Positions 24,743 to 36,632 of a stretch of 64,000 nucleotides of DNA are shown piece by piece (position 1 is the first letter of the stretch; the number at the start of each line of letters is the position of its first letter). Under the pieces are notes generated by a model, which was not told the DNA's origin, did not search any database, and saw only the letters and a program-made list of their open reading frames with translations. Source of the DNA: Botryosphaeria dothidea (taxonomy: Eukaryota > Ascomycota > Dothideomycetes > Botryosphaeriales > Botryosphaeriaceae); the NCBI GenBank assembly GCA_011503125.2, contig WWBZ02000001.1:3658001-3722000 (forward strand), given 5' to 3'. A program made the position numbers and the translations under genes.

Positions 24743-27334
24743 TCAATCCACTTCCATTGCATCTTCCTCTGCGTGCGTCGGGACCTCACTCCCACCTCCC
24801 GCCACACCAGCCGCCAAAGCCAACAGTTCCTCGTCCAGGTTTCCTTCTTTCTCCAGCGTACTTGCCATCATCTCTCTCCTCAGCTGCGCATCTGGACCGT
24901 CAACATCCCCATCCTCCATATCCTCACCGCCTTCGTCCCCACCTGCAGTCTCGACTACATTTTCATTGTCCTTCTTCTCGGCCTCCAAAATCTTGACCCT
25001 CTCCCTCAACCTGTCTCCCTCGGCCACCAACCTCTCCCTCATCGCGCACAGACGCATAATTTCGGCACGCAGCTGTACCGTCGCCAGTTTCTTGATCGGC
25101 CTATGCGCAAACTGCTTCTCAAGCTCATCGGCTGTAGGAAGGGCACGGACGACAGAGTCTCCAGTTTCCTTGCCGTCCTGCGTGTCTAGCGATTCGATGA
25201 ACGGGCCCGTCGTATCCGGGGCATCGGGGTGCTGTTTATCAGACATGCCGGTAGCCACGGCCGACTGGGTGGACGAGCGCCTGGCTGAGATCCTTGAAGC
25301 CGGTGCCGTGCTGTCTGCGTCGGACGACGAATGGGGCTGGCTGTCAGCCAAGGTGGAAGGCTGCTCGGCCGAAGCACCGCCATTGCCTCCCTGGGTCGCA
25401 GAAGAAGTGCCAGAAGGAGCGGTGGCATCTTCAGAAGGTCCGGCAGTGCTGGTAGCACCCATCTGCACCGACTGCACTTCACCAAAGGAGTCCCTAATCT
25501 TGACGCTTCTTTCCCTATTCGCCAGCACCATACCATGTTCCTCCTGAGCCGTTGCGTGTGCTTCATCGATGTTCTGTCCCGTCTGCATGGCAGCTCGGAA
25601 GGTTCTGAGTGCAGCGTTGCGTTGTTGAATGTCCTTGAACTTGTAGGTTTCGCTGCCAGATGAACTACAGTATCAGCATGTTCTTTGAACGGCATGATGC
25701 AACAGTGAATAGTGGAAAAAGAGGAGGGGGAAAGAAGTGTGTGAAGGGAACACTCACCCGCCAAACGTGCCCAGGATCGAACCAGCCTCTTCCTCACTTT
25801 GAGACTCAGTGTCTCCCTCACCAGCATCACCAGAAGTGTGGGTCGCGGTACCTCCACTGCCGCCCTCTTCCCCAGCCGTATTCAACGCCCCTGACATCAT
25901 TACATCGCCCTCGTTGTCCTCATCAACAATACCGTCCTCTCCTTTCTTCGCACCCTTATCATCATCAACAACAGCGCTACCCAACATCTCCGCCTTCAGA
26001 ACCTCCACGACTCCAGCCAACCGCTCCCTCACATCCGCCGCGCTCCCCGCCATGCCCCTCAAACTCCTCAACCCGCCCATCAACTCGTCCCTCACGAACG
26101 CATCCAAAAACGCCTCCTTCCTCGGCAAAACCGGCCAGCCCTCATCTTTACCGTACATGCCAACCACACTCGCAAAGTCTAGCGCCTCCGAAATAACGAT
26201 CCACTTGTGCAAGTCATTGTGCTTGAACTGCGGCGCCGGCCAGGCTATCGGGGCACCGGGCGTATGTTTGGGAGAAGAGGGAGGTGAAGTCGTTGCCTTC
26301 TCCTTCGTCTGGGGCGGTTTACTCTTCTTCTTCTTCATCTGGGTCTCGACGACGGCAGTGGTGGGTGTGGATGTCATAGGCGCCGCTGCGGCGGCGGAGG
26401 TCGTTTTGCTGCGCGTGGAGCGCGGCGGCGCACTAACCGGGGCGTCATTATCACTGGCATCCTTCTTGTTCTTGCCGTCATGGGCGTTGGCTGCTGGCGT
26501 GGTCGTGGAAGGCAGCGCCGTGGCAGATTTGTTCCTCGTCACGCGCGCACTGGATGGCGCAGGCGTGGAAGCTGCGCTGCTCGAAACAGCAAGAGCGGCA
26601 GTTGGGGTAGTGACAACAGCAGTCGGCGTAGCAACAGCGGGCTGATCAACAGCGGAGCGCGACAGTTCGGCGATGCGGGGAGACGACCTCAGTGTCTTTG
26701 TATCCTTGATCCTCGCGGCGGATGTCTTCTTCGTCGCGCTGCTAGCAGGAACGGACGGAGCACCTTCCTCATGAGAAGCGCTGTTGCCAGCAGCAGCTGA
26801 TGACGGCGTGACCTCTTCCTCTTCTGCGCTAGACTGAGGCGTAGCAGCAACAGAAGCAAGCAAAGCGAGCCGACTCGAAGCCCGCCGACCGCCCTCGTAA
26901 GGAGCGGGCGTTGCGGGCTTTGCGCCACTATCCTTATTCTTGCTCGCCGGTGTGTCGCTTCTGGCTGCTTCCTTGTCTTTGCTCACTTCGGACTGCATCT
27001 TGCTCTCGCCGCTCGTGGAGGCCGGAGTGCTCTTCTCGTTCTTCTTCACCGAAGCGCCCTTGCTCTTCTTCGAGCTAGCGCTAGCATTCGTCGCGGGTGT
27101 GGTGAAGTGTGAAGTTTGGCTGCTATCATTTTGCTGCGTCTCAGTGGTCAGGCTGGCGATGCGGCTGGCAGTCAGGCGGAGGTTGCGAGTCGCGGTCACT
27201 GGCGTTGAGGTTGAAGACGTCGGCGCAGGAGTAGACAATGACGACGCAGGATCTTCGCTGTTCTGAACGTTGCTTTGAAAGTTGCTGCTACGCCGGTTCG
27301 CGCGCAAGGCGCGCGCTGTGGGCGTGTCGACCAT
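24743..27334 (-). CDS. Unknown low-complexity protein with C-terminal coiled coil
   Basis: Two exons (27334..25758, 25664..24743; 93 bp intron, phase kept) give 832 residues. I do not recognise the family. The first 340 residues are rich in S, T, A and K. They contain three similar short motifs in basic context (ASRIASL, SSRLALL, SPRIAEL), a style seen in nuclear proteins. A better-ordered block lies at about 355-450 (WPAPQFKHNDLHKWIVISEAL, then MYGKDEGWPVLPRKEAFLDAF). After an acidic linker, a coiled coil spans about 704-756 (LRAEIMRLCAMRERL). The end is acidic (THAEEDAMEVD). The start MVDTPTARALRANRRSS is chosen by context; the frame stays open 79 codons further upstream. A nuclear or chromatin role is a guess from composition. 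Confidence 0.7.
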
Positions 27335-28224
27335 GGTTGTTGAATTGAAGATCTGGTCGCTGCGCTGCGGAGAATAGAGATGCTGTGTGAAGATATTCGG
27401 TGGAAATGGAGTCAAAAGAAGATATTGAAAGGTCTTGCCAAGTTCCTGTGTGGTTTCCAGTCTTGACAGTGCGTGTGGAGTAGAGATCGTGGGAGATTCA
27501 CATGAGTTTGTAGAAGCGGACGACGCGTCGAGGTCGCGTGTCGAGGCTGGACTGTGAGTATGAGCAAACACCGGGGGATTGAATCCACCGAAGATCTGCG
27601 ATGGTGAATGAAATTCATTTGGAAGAAGATAGAAGGAAGTCCGTGATCACTCTCACTTCTCAACCTATCACTGCGCCTCCCATGGAGCAGAGAATCAAGT
27701 AAAATGCCAAAATACATACTGCAATACCACTCACCTCATTTACCTGTTTTTAGAGTAGATCTTTCTCTGAATCAGCCAGATTCACACTTGGAAGCGTGTG
27801 TTCGTTCCAAGTAAAGGGCGGTTGATGAGACAACTGCATTCACAAACTGTAGCTCGCCTGGCTATCAATAACAGTTAATCGACGTTCCATCCAGCCTACT
27901 TCGCCGCTCCTTAAGCAAGGGAATAGAAAGTACACCATCAGACCTGCGCGTTTCTCTCAATCTATGCAGTAGTCGCATGATATTTGGTTGTGACAATTCT
28001 ACTATCTTTATCTGTCTTTCTCTAATACCGAACACCCAGACTCTTGGTCTATACCCACTTTCTTTGATTCGCCATTCGCCGGATGAGTGAAAATGTCAAA
28101 TCTGTACCAGATTCTCTGGTAGGAGCTCACGGTCAACTAGACCGTCCCGTTCCTACGCTTCGTGAGCTTGAGCCTGCCAAGCTATTAGCATCTACCCAAG
28201 CCATAATTCAAAACCGGCGTGTTC
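27335..28224. other. Intergenic between two minus-strand genes
   Basis: This 890 bp gap should hold the promoter of the unknown 832-residue protein gene and the 3' UTR of the methyltransferase gene. A short plus-strand open frame at 28083-28304 overlaps the methyltransferase 3' end and shows no motif. Confidence 0.4.
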
Positions 28225-28972
28225 TCACAAAAAGATGTTCTCCCTGCCATAGATATCCTTGTCCGGATCATCCTCCACGACATGCACGTCAAACGTCTTC
28301 TTGATCGCCTTGACGAAGTATAGATCCGCCCTTCTCCTCTTCTTGAAGCAGAAGTAGCACACGGTATTCGGCCCGATCAAATCCTCCAATGTCTTCTGCA
28401 GCAGCGGGAACGCCGGCTCAAAGTATACGCAATCGGCGGCCAATATCACATCGGGCGTCACGGGAATCTCGGAGGGCGGGGCGGTGCCCCAATCGTAGAT
28501 GACCGGCTTGACGCGGGCGGTGAGGTCGTTTAGCGCGGTGTTCTGCTGCATGAGGGCAAACATGGGTTCTTGATCCGTAATGTAGAGCGGGTGCTTCTCG
28601 TCGGCACCGGTGGCGCATCCGAGGGCAACGGCCAAACCAACGAGGCCGCCTCCAGCGCCGAGCTCAACTCTACGGAAACAGTGCGTGTCAGCGCTTCGGC
28701 GAGCTATGGCGCGCGGGAGACGTTTCTCTGAGGCGTACAAACATTGAGCGGCCGCGAAGGTCGTGCTTGTGCTGGCGCAGCAGGTACTGCGACAGCACCA
28801 TACCGGCCGGCCACAACTGTCCACCGCATCCTCCCTTCAGGTCCTCATGTAGCTTGAGCGGCGGGGTGAGCAGGCCGTCGAAGTCGACAGTTGAGGTGCC
28901 GGCGGCCTTGTACTGCGGCAGCTGCACGAAGTCTTCGGAGAAACTGGCGAGAAAGCCGTCGTCTTCGGCCAT
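28225..28972 (-). CDS. EFM6: Protein-lysine N-methyltransferase of the METTL21 group, EFM6-like
   Basis: This group transfers methyl from S-adenosylmethionine to lysines on translation factors; yeast Efm6 acts on eEF1A. Two exons (28972..28743, 28669..28225; 73 bp intron) give 224 residues. The N-terminal part has the family lead-in GCGGQLWPAGMVLSQYL. The exon junction falls just before SAM motif I, VELGAGGGLVGLA (about residues 78-90). A D-x-x-Y motif follows in AADCVYFEPAFPLL, which marks this methyltransferase class. The C-terminal part (NTVCYFCFKKRRRADL) matches the family strand and helix. Length fits the family. The exact paralogue (EFM6 versus a near relative) is inferred, not proven. 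Confidence 0.85.
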
Positions 28973-31693
28973 GGCGTTCAGAGGTGGGGTAGAGAGAGGC
29001 GTGAGGTCGGTGAAAGAGTCAAGCCGCGGTCCGGCCCTTTAAATACACCCAGCGTCTCCGGCGCCACTAATTATTGCCCATTTTGCGTCTCTCGCTCGCC
29101 GACGACATACCTTATCTCCTTGCCTGAGATAAGATCAAATCACCGGGACATGGTTGCCAATGCGGGTGTGTCGGGGCCCGAGTCGTCGCACAGCAATGGC
29201 CAGGACGTTGTCCGACTGGCTATCCTGTTTCCTCGTTAGCAATGGCGAATTTGCCGGATGGTGAAAAAAGAGTTCTGGAACGTTAAAAAACGTCACTGCT
29301 GGAGCGGCCCGATGCGCCAATCAGATGTGCAGATGTTGCAAGGGGCTCCTTGCAGATGTGACCAGGATTCTGGACGAGACAGCGAAGATCACCAACAATC
29401 GGAGAGGCATACAGAGGGAACGGGCTGAAATATTCGACCGAATCATGCGTTCATGGCATTCCGGCGCCTGAGGCAGAAAGGCACGTCAGCTGATGTCCGC
29501 AGCAGACATGCGAAATTCCCACCAACAATTCAGGAAGAAATCTGATCGGGACGGCTATGAGCACGAAACCATTCATCCGGACGAATTCATGTCAAGGGTA
29601 TTCAAATTCAAATGTATGTTAAGTGATGTTGATATTGATACTTGAGATCCCCGCAAACGTTCTCAAGAAAGTGGCCACCAAAAGAGAGTCCAAACTTACC
29701 TACGCACTCTTCACTCTTCTCTTCTTCAGTGGTATGATCCACAGCGACTGCAGAAAATGTGCCAGCAATCACACAGATCGGTGCTTCCGTTGGCCCCGCC
29801 GCATTGGCAGCAAATCCACCTGCTAGGCGCCTTGCTACTCACCAGCTCACTGTTGTTGTGCTTCTGACACATTTTGGACTGCTTGAAGGAGTGGGAAGCG
29901 TGACCCGGTGTGTCTGGTTACGAACGAAGGTTGCAAAGTGATGGGAATGTGTTTCAGACAGTGTATGATGGATAAACCGTCTCTGTTGAGAAATGTAGCC
30001 ATGTACTTATCGCTAAAGGCTTCTTATATAGGATGGATGCCTTCTTTTAACAATTCTACTGTTGGAAATTGATCTGTAGAGTTGTTACATGGAACTTTCT
30101 TTGTCCAAAACAAAGAGTCCGTACAGTCATTTCATGAAGATCAGGATCAGAACTAATGTTCTTTGTGCTTCCTCATCGTGAACATGTGGATACTTCATTT
30201 TGCATTGTAATGGATGATATTTCTTTGTTGCAAATATGCTGATTTACACTACTGCTCTTCTATGCCAATATCAAACCGATTCGGACATTGCCGGTTGAGT
30301 GGCCAAATTCACTGAACTGAACATAGACTGACTGAGCCTCAAAGACGTAAAGCGAAAGAAAAGCGGATCCGAACGATTGAACTACGCCAGAGTATTCATA
30401 TTTTCATGTTTTGAAAAGGTATTTTCACAGGCTGAGGTTTCAGTTGGTGGCCAGAGAAGACTGAGAACCTTGGGCGCTTATCCTTTTCAAGACCAAAAAC
30501 TGTTCGGCTTTCTCAGCCAACGAATGTCAGCAGCACGAGTGTCAGAACTAAACCTAATTCAATCTTCTTGAGTGAACTCTCCCTGACTATTTTCCCCTCA
30601 ATCTTATGGCCAGCGTCTGGAATCAGTCTGCAAACCTAAAGTCATACGACTCCACTCGGGTCCAGATCCAGGAGCTCCTGCAACTTGGCCACTCCTCCCG
30701 GTCTGTAATCACGATCTCCATGATATCTGTCACTCTCATTCAAGTAGCAAACACTCTTACAAGTTTTTGTGGATGGAGATTGTGGGGTAGCATAATAACA
30801 TGACAAGTGGTTCAAGCACTTACTGCTGCCATAGCTCTCCATTATTTGAAGGAGTGGTAGGGCTTTACCTGTTTGTTTTATAATATGTTCGTGGCTTGCC
30901 AAACGCAATTATAGGATACGTCTGCGATGTGAGGGGAAAGGACGTTCTGCAGCGAGTTCACATAGATACCCCAGAAATTTCCACATTTAGCTAAAATGGA
31001 GGCTTGCTTGGCGCTCAAGAAAATGAAATTAAGTATATGGTCCGATCAGCAGTCCGGTCACCATATGCAGCAAGGTGAGCTACACATTACAGGCTCCGAT
31101 CCCGAGCTGGTCCATGATTAATATATCTACCTTCTGGGAAAACAAGCTCCATCACTAAAGAGTTCCCGGAAAACGTTGCCAGTGACTGCGTATAGGGTTC
31201 AAGATAATCATAGCGGTGGCTTTTGCTCTCTTGTCTACAGCCATGTTTGACCTCTTGACCAAGTATGCCCCCCCTTCCATTTCGGGAAGGCAACTGAGAA
31301 AGATGATGGTTTATAACAATAACCACCTCTCGGCCATCATGTGAGTACTGGTCAGCACTGATCTGTCTTTTTGGTTATCTTCTCTACTAGCAAACATCTA
31401 TTAATCGAATTTCAACGAGCACCTGAGAAAGGTTTACTCATGAGATGTAAGAGTTGAGCCCAGTCGTCTGTGACAAGTTCGTGTTCCATAGCCGCACTTT
31501 TCAAGCGCCCGACGTGCAGACCCGGCAATAGTGAGATCTTAGCCCTTTTCAGCGCACACGCCTTTCTCTTCCGTGTAAAATTGATTGTATATAGCCATTC
31601 GCCAAAGCAAGAGCAAAGAATTACACACAACATGAATATGAAGGTAGCAACATATTATATCTAAAGTATTCCGTGACATTGAGGTACACTCCC
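28973..31693. other. Long gene-free region, partly AT-rich
   Basis: This 2.7 kb gap separates two minus-strand genes. From about 29,600 the sequence is clearly poorer in G+C than the flanking genes and has frequent stops in all frames. No open frame here shows a motif or codon pattern like a fungal gene. It may be a decayed repeat, a long 3' flank, or a regulatory region. Confidence 0.45.
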
Positions 31694-32766
31694 CTACCCC
31701 GTAAGGCTATCCGTCGACGGAGTTCGTATGAGAGAACCCATCCCGGACTTCCTCCACCACTCACTGAGAGTTTTTCCCATCAAAGGCGCATCTAATGCCT
31801 CAATTTCTTCATACCTTGGGCCTCCAATCGTCATATCCTTACCCCTTCTCGCTGCTTCCCTTTTTTCCCGCTTCCGTGTCAGGGTCTCCTGATGGTCTTT
31901 CCATGCCTCGATTTTCTGGCCCATTGACCCACGAGGATCCCAATAAGTCGTCCAAACGGCCCTGGTGCTGCCACTACCACCCCTCCTCATAGTATTGAAT
32001 ACCGAGTCCGACACTGACTCGAGACTCCATAATGACCGTCTGTCCCATTCATCATCAACACCATCTCCATCCGCAAGCGCCTCTTCCCTGATGCCGCCCA
32101 GCCAGGTGCCATACATCTGACCTCTCACCGTTCTGAGCCTTGTTCCTTCATAAAGATTCTCCCCAGGCTCGAGCGGCTCGCCTTCTTTCACGGCTGGCAA
32201 GTCATCCAATCCACCTCCCCTCCACGTCCGCTGCCACCCCTGCAAACCCTCACCTCCCTCATTCTCTACAACCCACTGTAATACTCTCAGGCCCAATGCC
32301 GACGGACCAGCCGGGCGCCTTCTCATCTTCCAAAGCTCCGCCAGCCTGTCCACCTCCGGCTCTCCTAGCTGCCTGCAATCCGGTTCACTCGCGCACTCCC
32401 TCTCACTGCTCAGAAACGCCAAGTTTCGCTCCGTCTTCCGCATCGTCCCCGACCGCATAAGGATCTCTGTCCCGTCCACGTCGACGAGCCGATCCTTGTG
32501 CATCCGTGCCGCATTGGGGTTGAGCTTGACGAACTCCCTCCGACACGCCGCCCTCGAGGCATCCGCCGGCCACGACAACGTCACGAGCCTCCTTCGCTGC
32601 TCTTCCAAGAACCTAAGCTTAGCACGGAACATCCTGGCGTTCCACAGGTCATCGTCATCATCGCCATTCGCCCTCGTCTTGTCCTCATAATCACCCGCGA
32701 CCACCGCCATGGCGCTGCTGCCGCATTCATCCTCATCCTCATCCTCATCCTCATCCTCATCGTCAT

Positions 32767-32797
<31 letters not shown>

Positions 32798-34518
32798 TCC
32801 CCAGCTCGACGCCGCAGCACCAGCAGGCGCCCCCATCTCAATACTAAGCCCCGTCGCCGCCGTCTCCTCCTCACTAAACGACAACGGCGCCCGCGGCCTC
32901 GGTACCGCCGCCGTCTGCGCCAGGAAATCCAACAGATCAATCTCCTCGGCCCCCGAGGACGACGACGCCGAGGACGACGACGGCGGCAGCGCCAGCAGCT
33001 CCATGCCCGGCGGATCCCAGTCGTCCTCCCACCCCCGCGGCCCATACCGCAGCCCCATCGGCGCCTCGGCCGTCGGCGGCAGGCGGTTCACCTCCGCGTT
33101 GCGCCACCGCGCCACCCGGCTCTGCCGCCAGGCAGAGCGCCCTGCGGGCGTCGGCGGGGTGGTTGTCGACGCGGGCGGGGTGTGCTGCTGCTGGCGCTCG
33201 CGGGTCGAGAAGAAGCGGCGGAGGCGGGCGACCTTGCCGCCTTCGGCCTTTGCTGGCAACGGGAGCGGCGGTGGGGCGGCCGAGGGGGTTTTGAGGTTGG
33301 GCACGACGTCGAGAGCCTCTGGGGAGACGAGGAGGTCGGCGCTGTCGATGCGCTCGTGTTTCTTACCGGCATGCTCTTTCGTCGCCGGCTGCTCGGGCGG
33401 TGGTGCCAGCGCAAGAGCGTCTTGCAGCTCGTAGTCAGAGGAGGATGAGTCCGTTGGCGTTGGCGCCTGGACAATGATCTCGGGGGATTTGGGGGAGGGG
33501 TGGGATGATCCGGAGTGGTAGTCCGGGAAGACGCTGACATACTGGCTGGTCCAGAGCGGCTTATCGGGGGCCGAAGTTGTCGTTGTAGCAGTCGTGGTGG
33601 TTGTCGGGAGGTCGTAGATGGTGTACTTCTTCTCGCGTCTTCTCTCCTCTGCCTCCATAGCTTTCTTCTTCTCTTCAGAAGAGGAAGACGCAGGCTCGCT
33701 GTTCTCGCTGTCGTCGTTATCCTTGAACCTGTACAACCGCTCCAGCTTCTTGTCAGGCTTCAAATTCAATCGTCGCATGGTCATCGTCGTCCGCAATGAA
33801 GACGTGTCGTCTCTCTGCACGGAGCCTCCAGCAGCTTTCGAAGACGACGAGGATGTGGTCGTTCCAGCGCGCGACCGGGTCGTTGTCAGTGGGCTGATTG
33901 GCTCGATCGCAGAGGACGCCCTCTTTTGTGAGGCATGGGCGTCGCTGACTGCCGTATTCGAAGACGCGGTCGTGTTCCAGGAAGGCCGGTCTTTCCGGAC
34001 GCTGCGGACGTAGTCCTGGAGTTCCTCCTCGTGGGCCTGGATCTCACGGTACAGGTCGGTAAGATCACTGGGCAGTTGATGGTGGTGCCCGCCACCGCCG
34101 CCGCTGGCAAAACTTACATACGAGGGAATGGCGGTGCTGGGAGTGCGCATCGATTTCGCGGACGCGGGTCGGATGCTTTCGTGAGGGCTGCTGTGGCTGG
34201 CGCGCATACCGGTCTCAAAGTCGTGTTTAGCTAGCAACGCGGTTCCTTCCGGTGGGAAAAATGCAGACTCTAGGTGGATGTTCAAATGTCTCACGGTCCG
34301 GTGGCTCACAGAGCCCAGAAGGGGGTTGCCGTCCTGGTCGAGATGTCCGGGAAACAAAGGTGGCCGGAGCAGCGGGAGTGAGGGGCAGGAGGAGGAGAAG
34401 TGGAGGTGTTGCTGAGTACTACTGTGGCTCTGTGGTCAGTTTCACTTGACTCTCTCTCCCTTTCTTAAAGCCCGCGTTGCGCGGAAGGAGGCGCGTACAT
34501 GAACATGGGGTAAGGCAT
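31694..34518 (-). CDS. Unknown large low-complexity protein with an Asp/Glu tract
   Basis: Two exons (34518..34499, 34421..31694; 77 bp intron with a CTGAC branch site) give 915 residues. The long open frame has no ATG at its upstream end. A short first exon encoding MPYPMF joins in phase at a GTACGC donor, which solves the start. I do not recognise the family. Features: a helical stretch near 130-165 (LTDLYREIQAHEEELQDYV), many S/T/P-rich segments, a pure D then ED tract at about 549-572 encoded by ATC/TCC repeats, and a better-ordered C-terminal third (about 590-915). That third contains MFRAKLRFLEEQRRRL, RLAELWKMRRRPAG, LRVLQWVVENEGG and MYGTWLGGIREEAL. Function is unknown. Confidence 0.68.
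32728..32797. repeat. In-frame CATCCT and CAT microsatellite inside the unknown 915-residue gene
   Basis: Tandem CATCCT units are followed by tandem CAT units. On the minus strand they encode an Asp tract followed by alternating Glu and Asp. Length variation between strains is likely. Confidence 0.85.
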
Positions 34519-35416
34519 GATGGCTCCTTCGCTATTCCCTTTATGATAGACAAGTCAGCAGACGACCAGGTGGCAGGACTCGAAAACGGGGTGACGGGTC
34601 TCTCATGATGCAGAGATCTTCCCGTGCGGATGAGGAGAGAGTTGCAAACACGGTTCAAAGCGGGAACTCTCATGCGGAACAAGCTTCCATGTGTGGTTTC
34701 TGTTGAAAAGCTTAGCTTTTCGGGAGTCGTAGCGTTGTTCCCCGTTTGGCTCGCGAGCCAAACAGGCATTTGTTTACGTGTTCTGGTAGTTTTAGGATCG
34801 ACGTTTGTCGCAGAAGGTTGCATGCGTTCGTCAGCTCCATCTGCTTTCGCTTTTCTTAGTGTCCGACTGCATACGTCAACACCAAATGTTTGTTTGCCCA
34901 TGGAAACTTGAAACACAATACGGGCCGTCGCAGAACCTTGTTTTGTCAGCAGGAAAAAAAAAATCACGCGGCTGGCCTGAAGAAATAACAAAGTCGAAAA
35001 GGCCACCTTGGCCGGAAGCCTGAAGAATGGAGGGTCAATGGAAAAGACACTTTGATTGCTCGCTTTAAAAGGATAATACCTGTAGGTCAATGCTACAGGC
35101 TGCCGCCGTTCTGAGAAAATTTCTCCCAGGCAACCCCTTGCGTGTCCGATTTCGAGGGAGACAAGAGAAGATAAAAAGAAAGACATCTGCCATTGAACGG
35201 AGCGCAAAATGCCGACCAACGCTTTCAGTTCTTTGTAACGCCCAACTCCTTATAGCCCCACACAAGAAGCCGAGGGATCAATCCGGTCCGCAATGCAGTG
35301 TATGTACAGATACGAAGAACCAACATGCAGGGCTTGCTGGATATCGTGCACTCGAATGAAATCCACACCTGGTAGGCATACGCACTGGAGATTTCCGCAA
35401 CTCAACATTTGCGCAT
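34519..35416. other. Intergenic between two minus-strand genes
   Basis: This 898 bp gap should hold the promoter of the unknown 915-residue gene and the 3' UTR of the mitochondrial carrier gene. A long minus-strand open frame (34419-35219) has no motif and overlaps the first exon of the flanking gene; I do not call it. Confidence 0.4.
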
Positions 35417-36632
35417 TCATTCCTCCTCTAATGTAGCAGACCCTGCTTTCTGCATCTCATAGCATGCTTTCTTCAACATCTCGAACGTCAACATCGTCGT
35501 CATCGCGGCCGGCACGGCGCGGACCATGTTTGTGCCCATGCCGTTGTAAAATGCCTGCCAGCCTTCTTCGCGGAGAATGGTCTTGCACGTTCTGATTATG
35601 CCGCGGTACCTTGGCATGTTGACCATGCCATCGGACGACGCGGCACCTTGCGGATGGCGGCTCTTGACATGGTGTGCATCTAGACCACCGCGGAAGGAAA
35701 TTTCTTCGTGGGAATGTGATGGAATTGCGCGTTGTTGTGTTTGTAATCGCGTCCTGAGGACCTCGTGTGGGTACGTTGCGGAAGTCGCGCAGATCTTGCT
35801 GAGGAATGTGGCGGCCAAGATGCCTATTGTGTGGGTGTTTTCGCTCTCGGCGGCTGTGTTCTGGCCCATCTCCAGCCCAGTGAACTGAGTCTTGAAGTAC
35901 TCGTATAAAGGAAATTGGATAGCCACGTGGGTCAGTCCAAGCAACGCGGGGCCCAAGCCGGAGTAGAAAGCCAGTATGCCTTCGGTGCGGTACATCTTCC
36001 GAGCGGCATCCAGAGTCCCTTTGTAATGCCAGGGAGGGCGCGCGTCTTCCGCGGCGCGTGAGCTAACCTGCGACATGAGGCGGGTTTTGATTACCCAAAT
36101 GGGGTTCGTTGTTACTGTAGAGCAGGCGCCAGCTGTGATGGACGCGCACACGCGGGCAAGCCACTTATTGTCTTCACAGCCGTTAGTCAGACTGATAGCT
36201 ACCTGCAAGACCCGATTACGCACCTATGTTATTATAGTAGATGTCCTTGGACCCTTCGTACACACTCATGTACACGGCCCAGGTGGGTAGGTATCCGAGC
36301 AGCATGGGCCCGAGACCTCGATACATGCCGCGCACGCCATCTTCCCGCCAGATCACCCTCGCAGTTCCAAACAGACCGTGATATAGTGCCTTTGAGGGCG
36401 AAATCTTGGCGCCGTTGTTGGGGCGGCGGAAAGACCCCTGTGCTTGCAGCTTCGTCTTGATGACGTCGAGCGGGCAGGTTACGATGCCGGAAGCTACGCC
36501 GGCCATGGCGCCGCAGAAGCTGTTGATGGAGGATGGAGGCAGGCGGGCGAAGTAGGTGGCCACGCTTTTCGGAATTGGGCGGCCATTGTGGGCGGCGGTG
36601 GGATTCGGCGCGGCAGAAGTTGGAGTCGTCAT
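35417..36632 (-). CDS. YIA6: Mitochondrial NAD+ carrier (Yia6/Ndt1 type, SLC25 family)
   Basis: Yia6/Ndt1 brings cytosolic NAD+ across the inner mitochondrial membrane. Two exons (36632..36224, 36171..35417; 52 bp intron) give 387 residues. Three SLC25 repeats are visible through their P-x-[DE]-x-x-[KR] type signatures: CPLDVIKTKLQ (about residue 54), NPIWVIKTRLM and YPHEVLRTRLQ. The tryptophan in the second signature and the GLGPMLLGYLPTWAVYMSVYE and GLGPALLGLTHVAIQFPLYE segments point to the NAD+ and related nucleotide carrier branch. The intron acceptor is the AG after CTGACTAAC, giving NNIDNKWLARV. An inserted polar loop of about 45 residues lies between the third signature and YRGIIRTCK. 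A pyrimidine-nucleotide (Rim2) or folate carrier is less likely. Confidence 0.85.

Noticed and set aside
34355..34421. TTG at 34357 as start of the 915-residue protein
   Set aside because: Not a plausible start. A short upstream exon with ATG and consensus splice sites joins in phase.
34419..35219. 266-codon minus-strand open frame upstream of the 915-residue gene
   Set aside because: No motif, and it overlaps the predicted first exon and intron of that gene in another frame.
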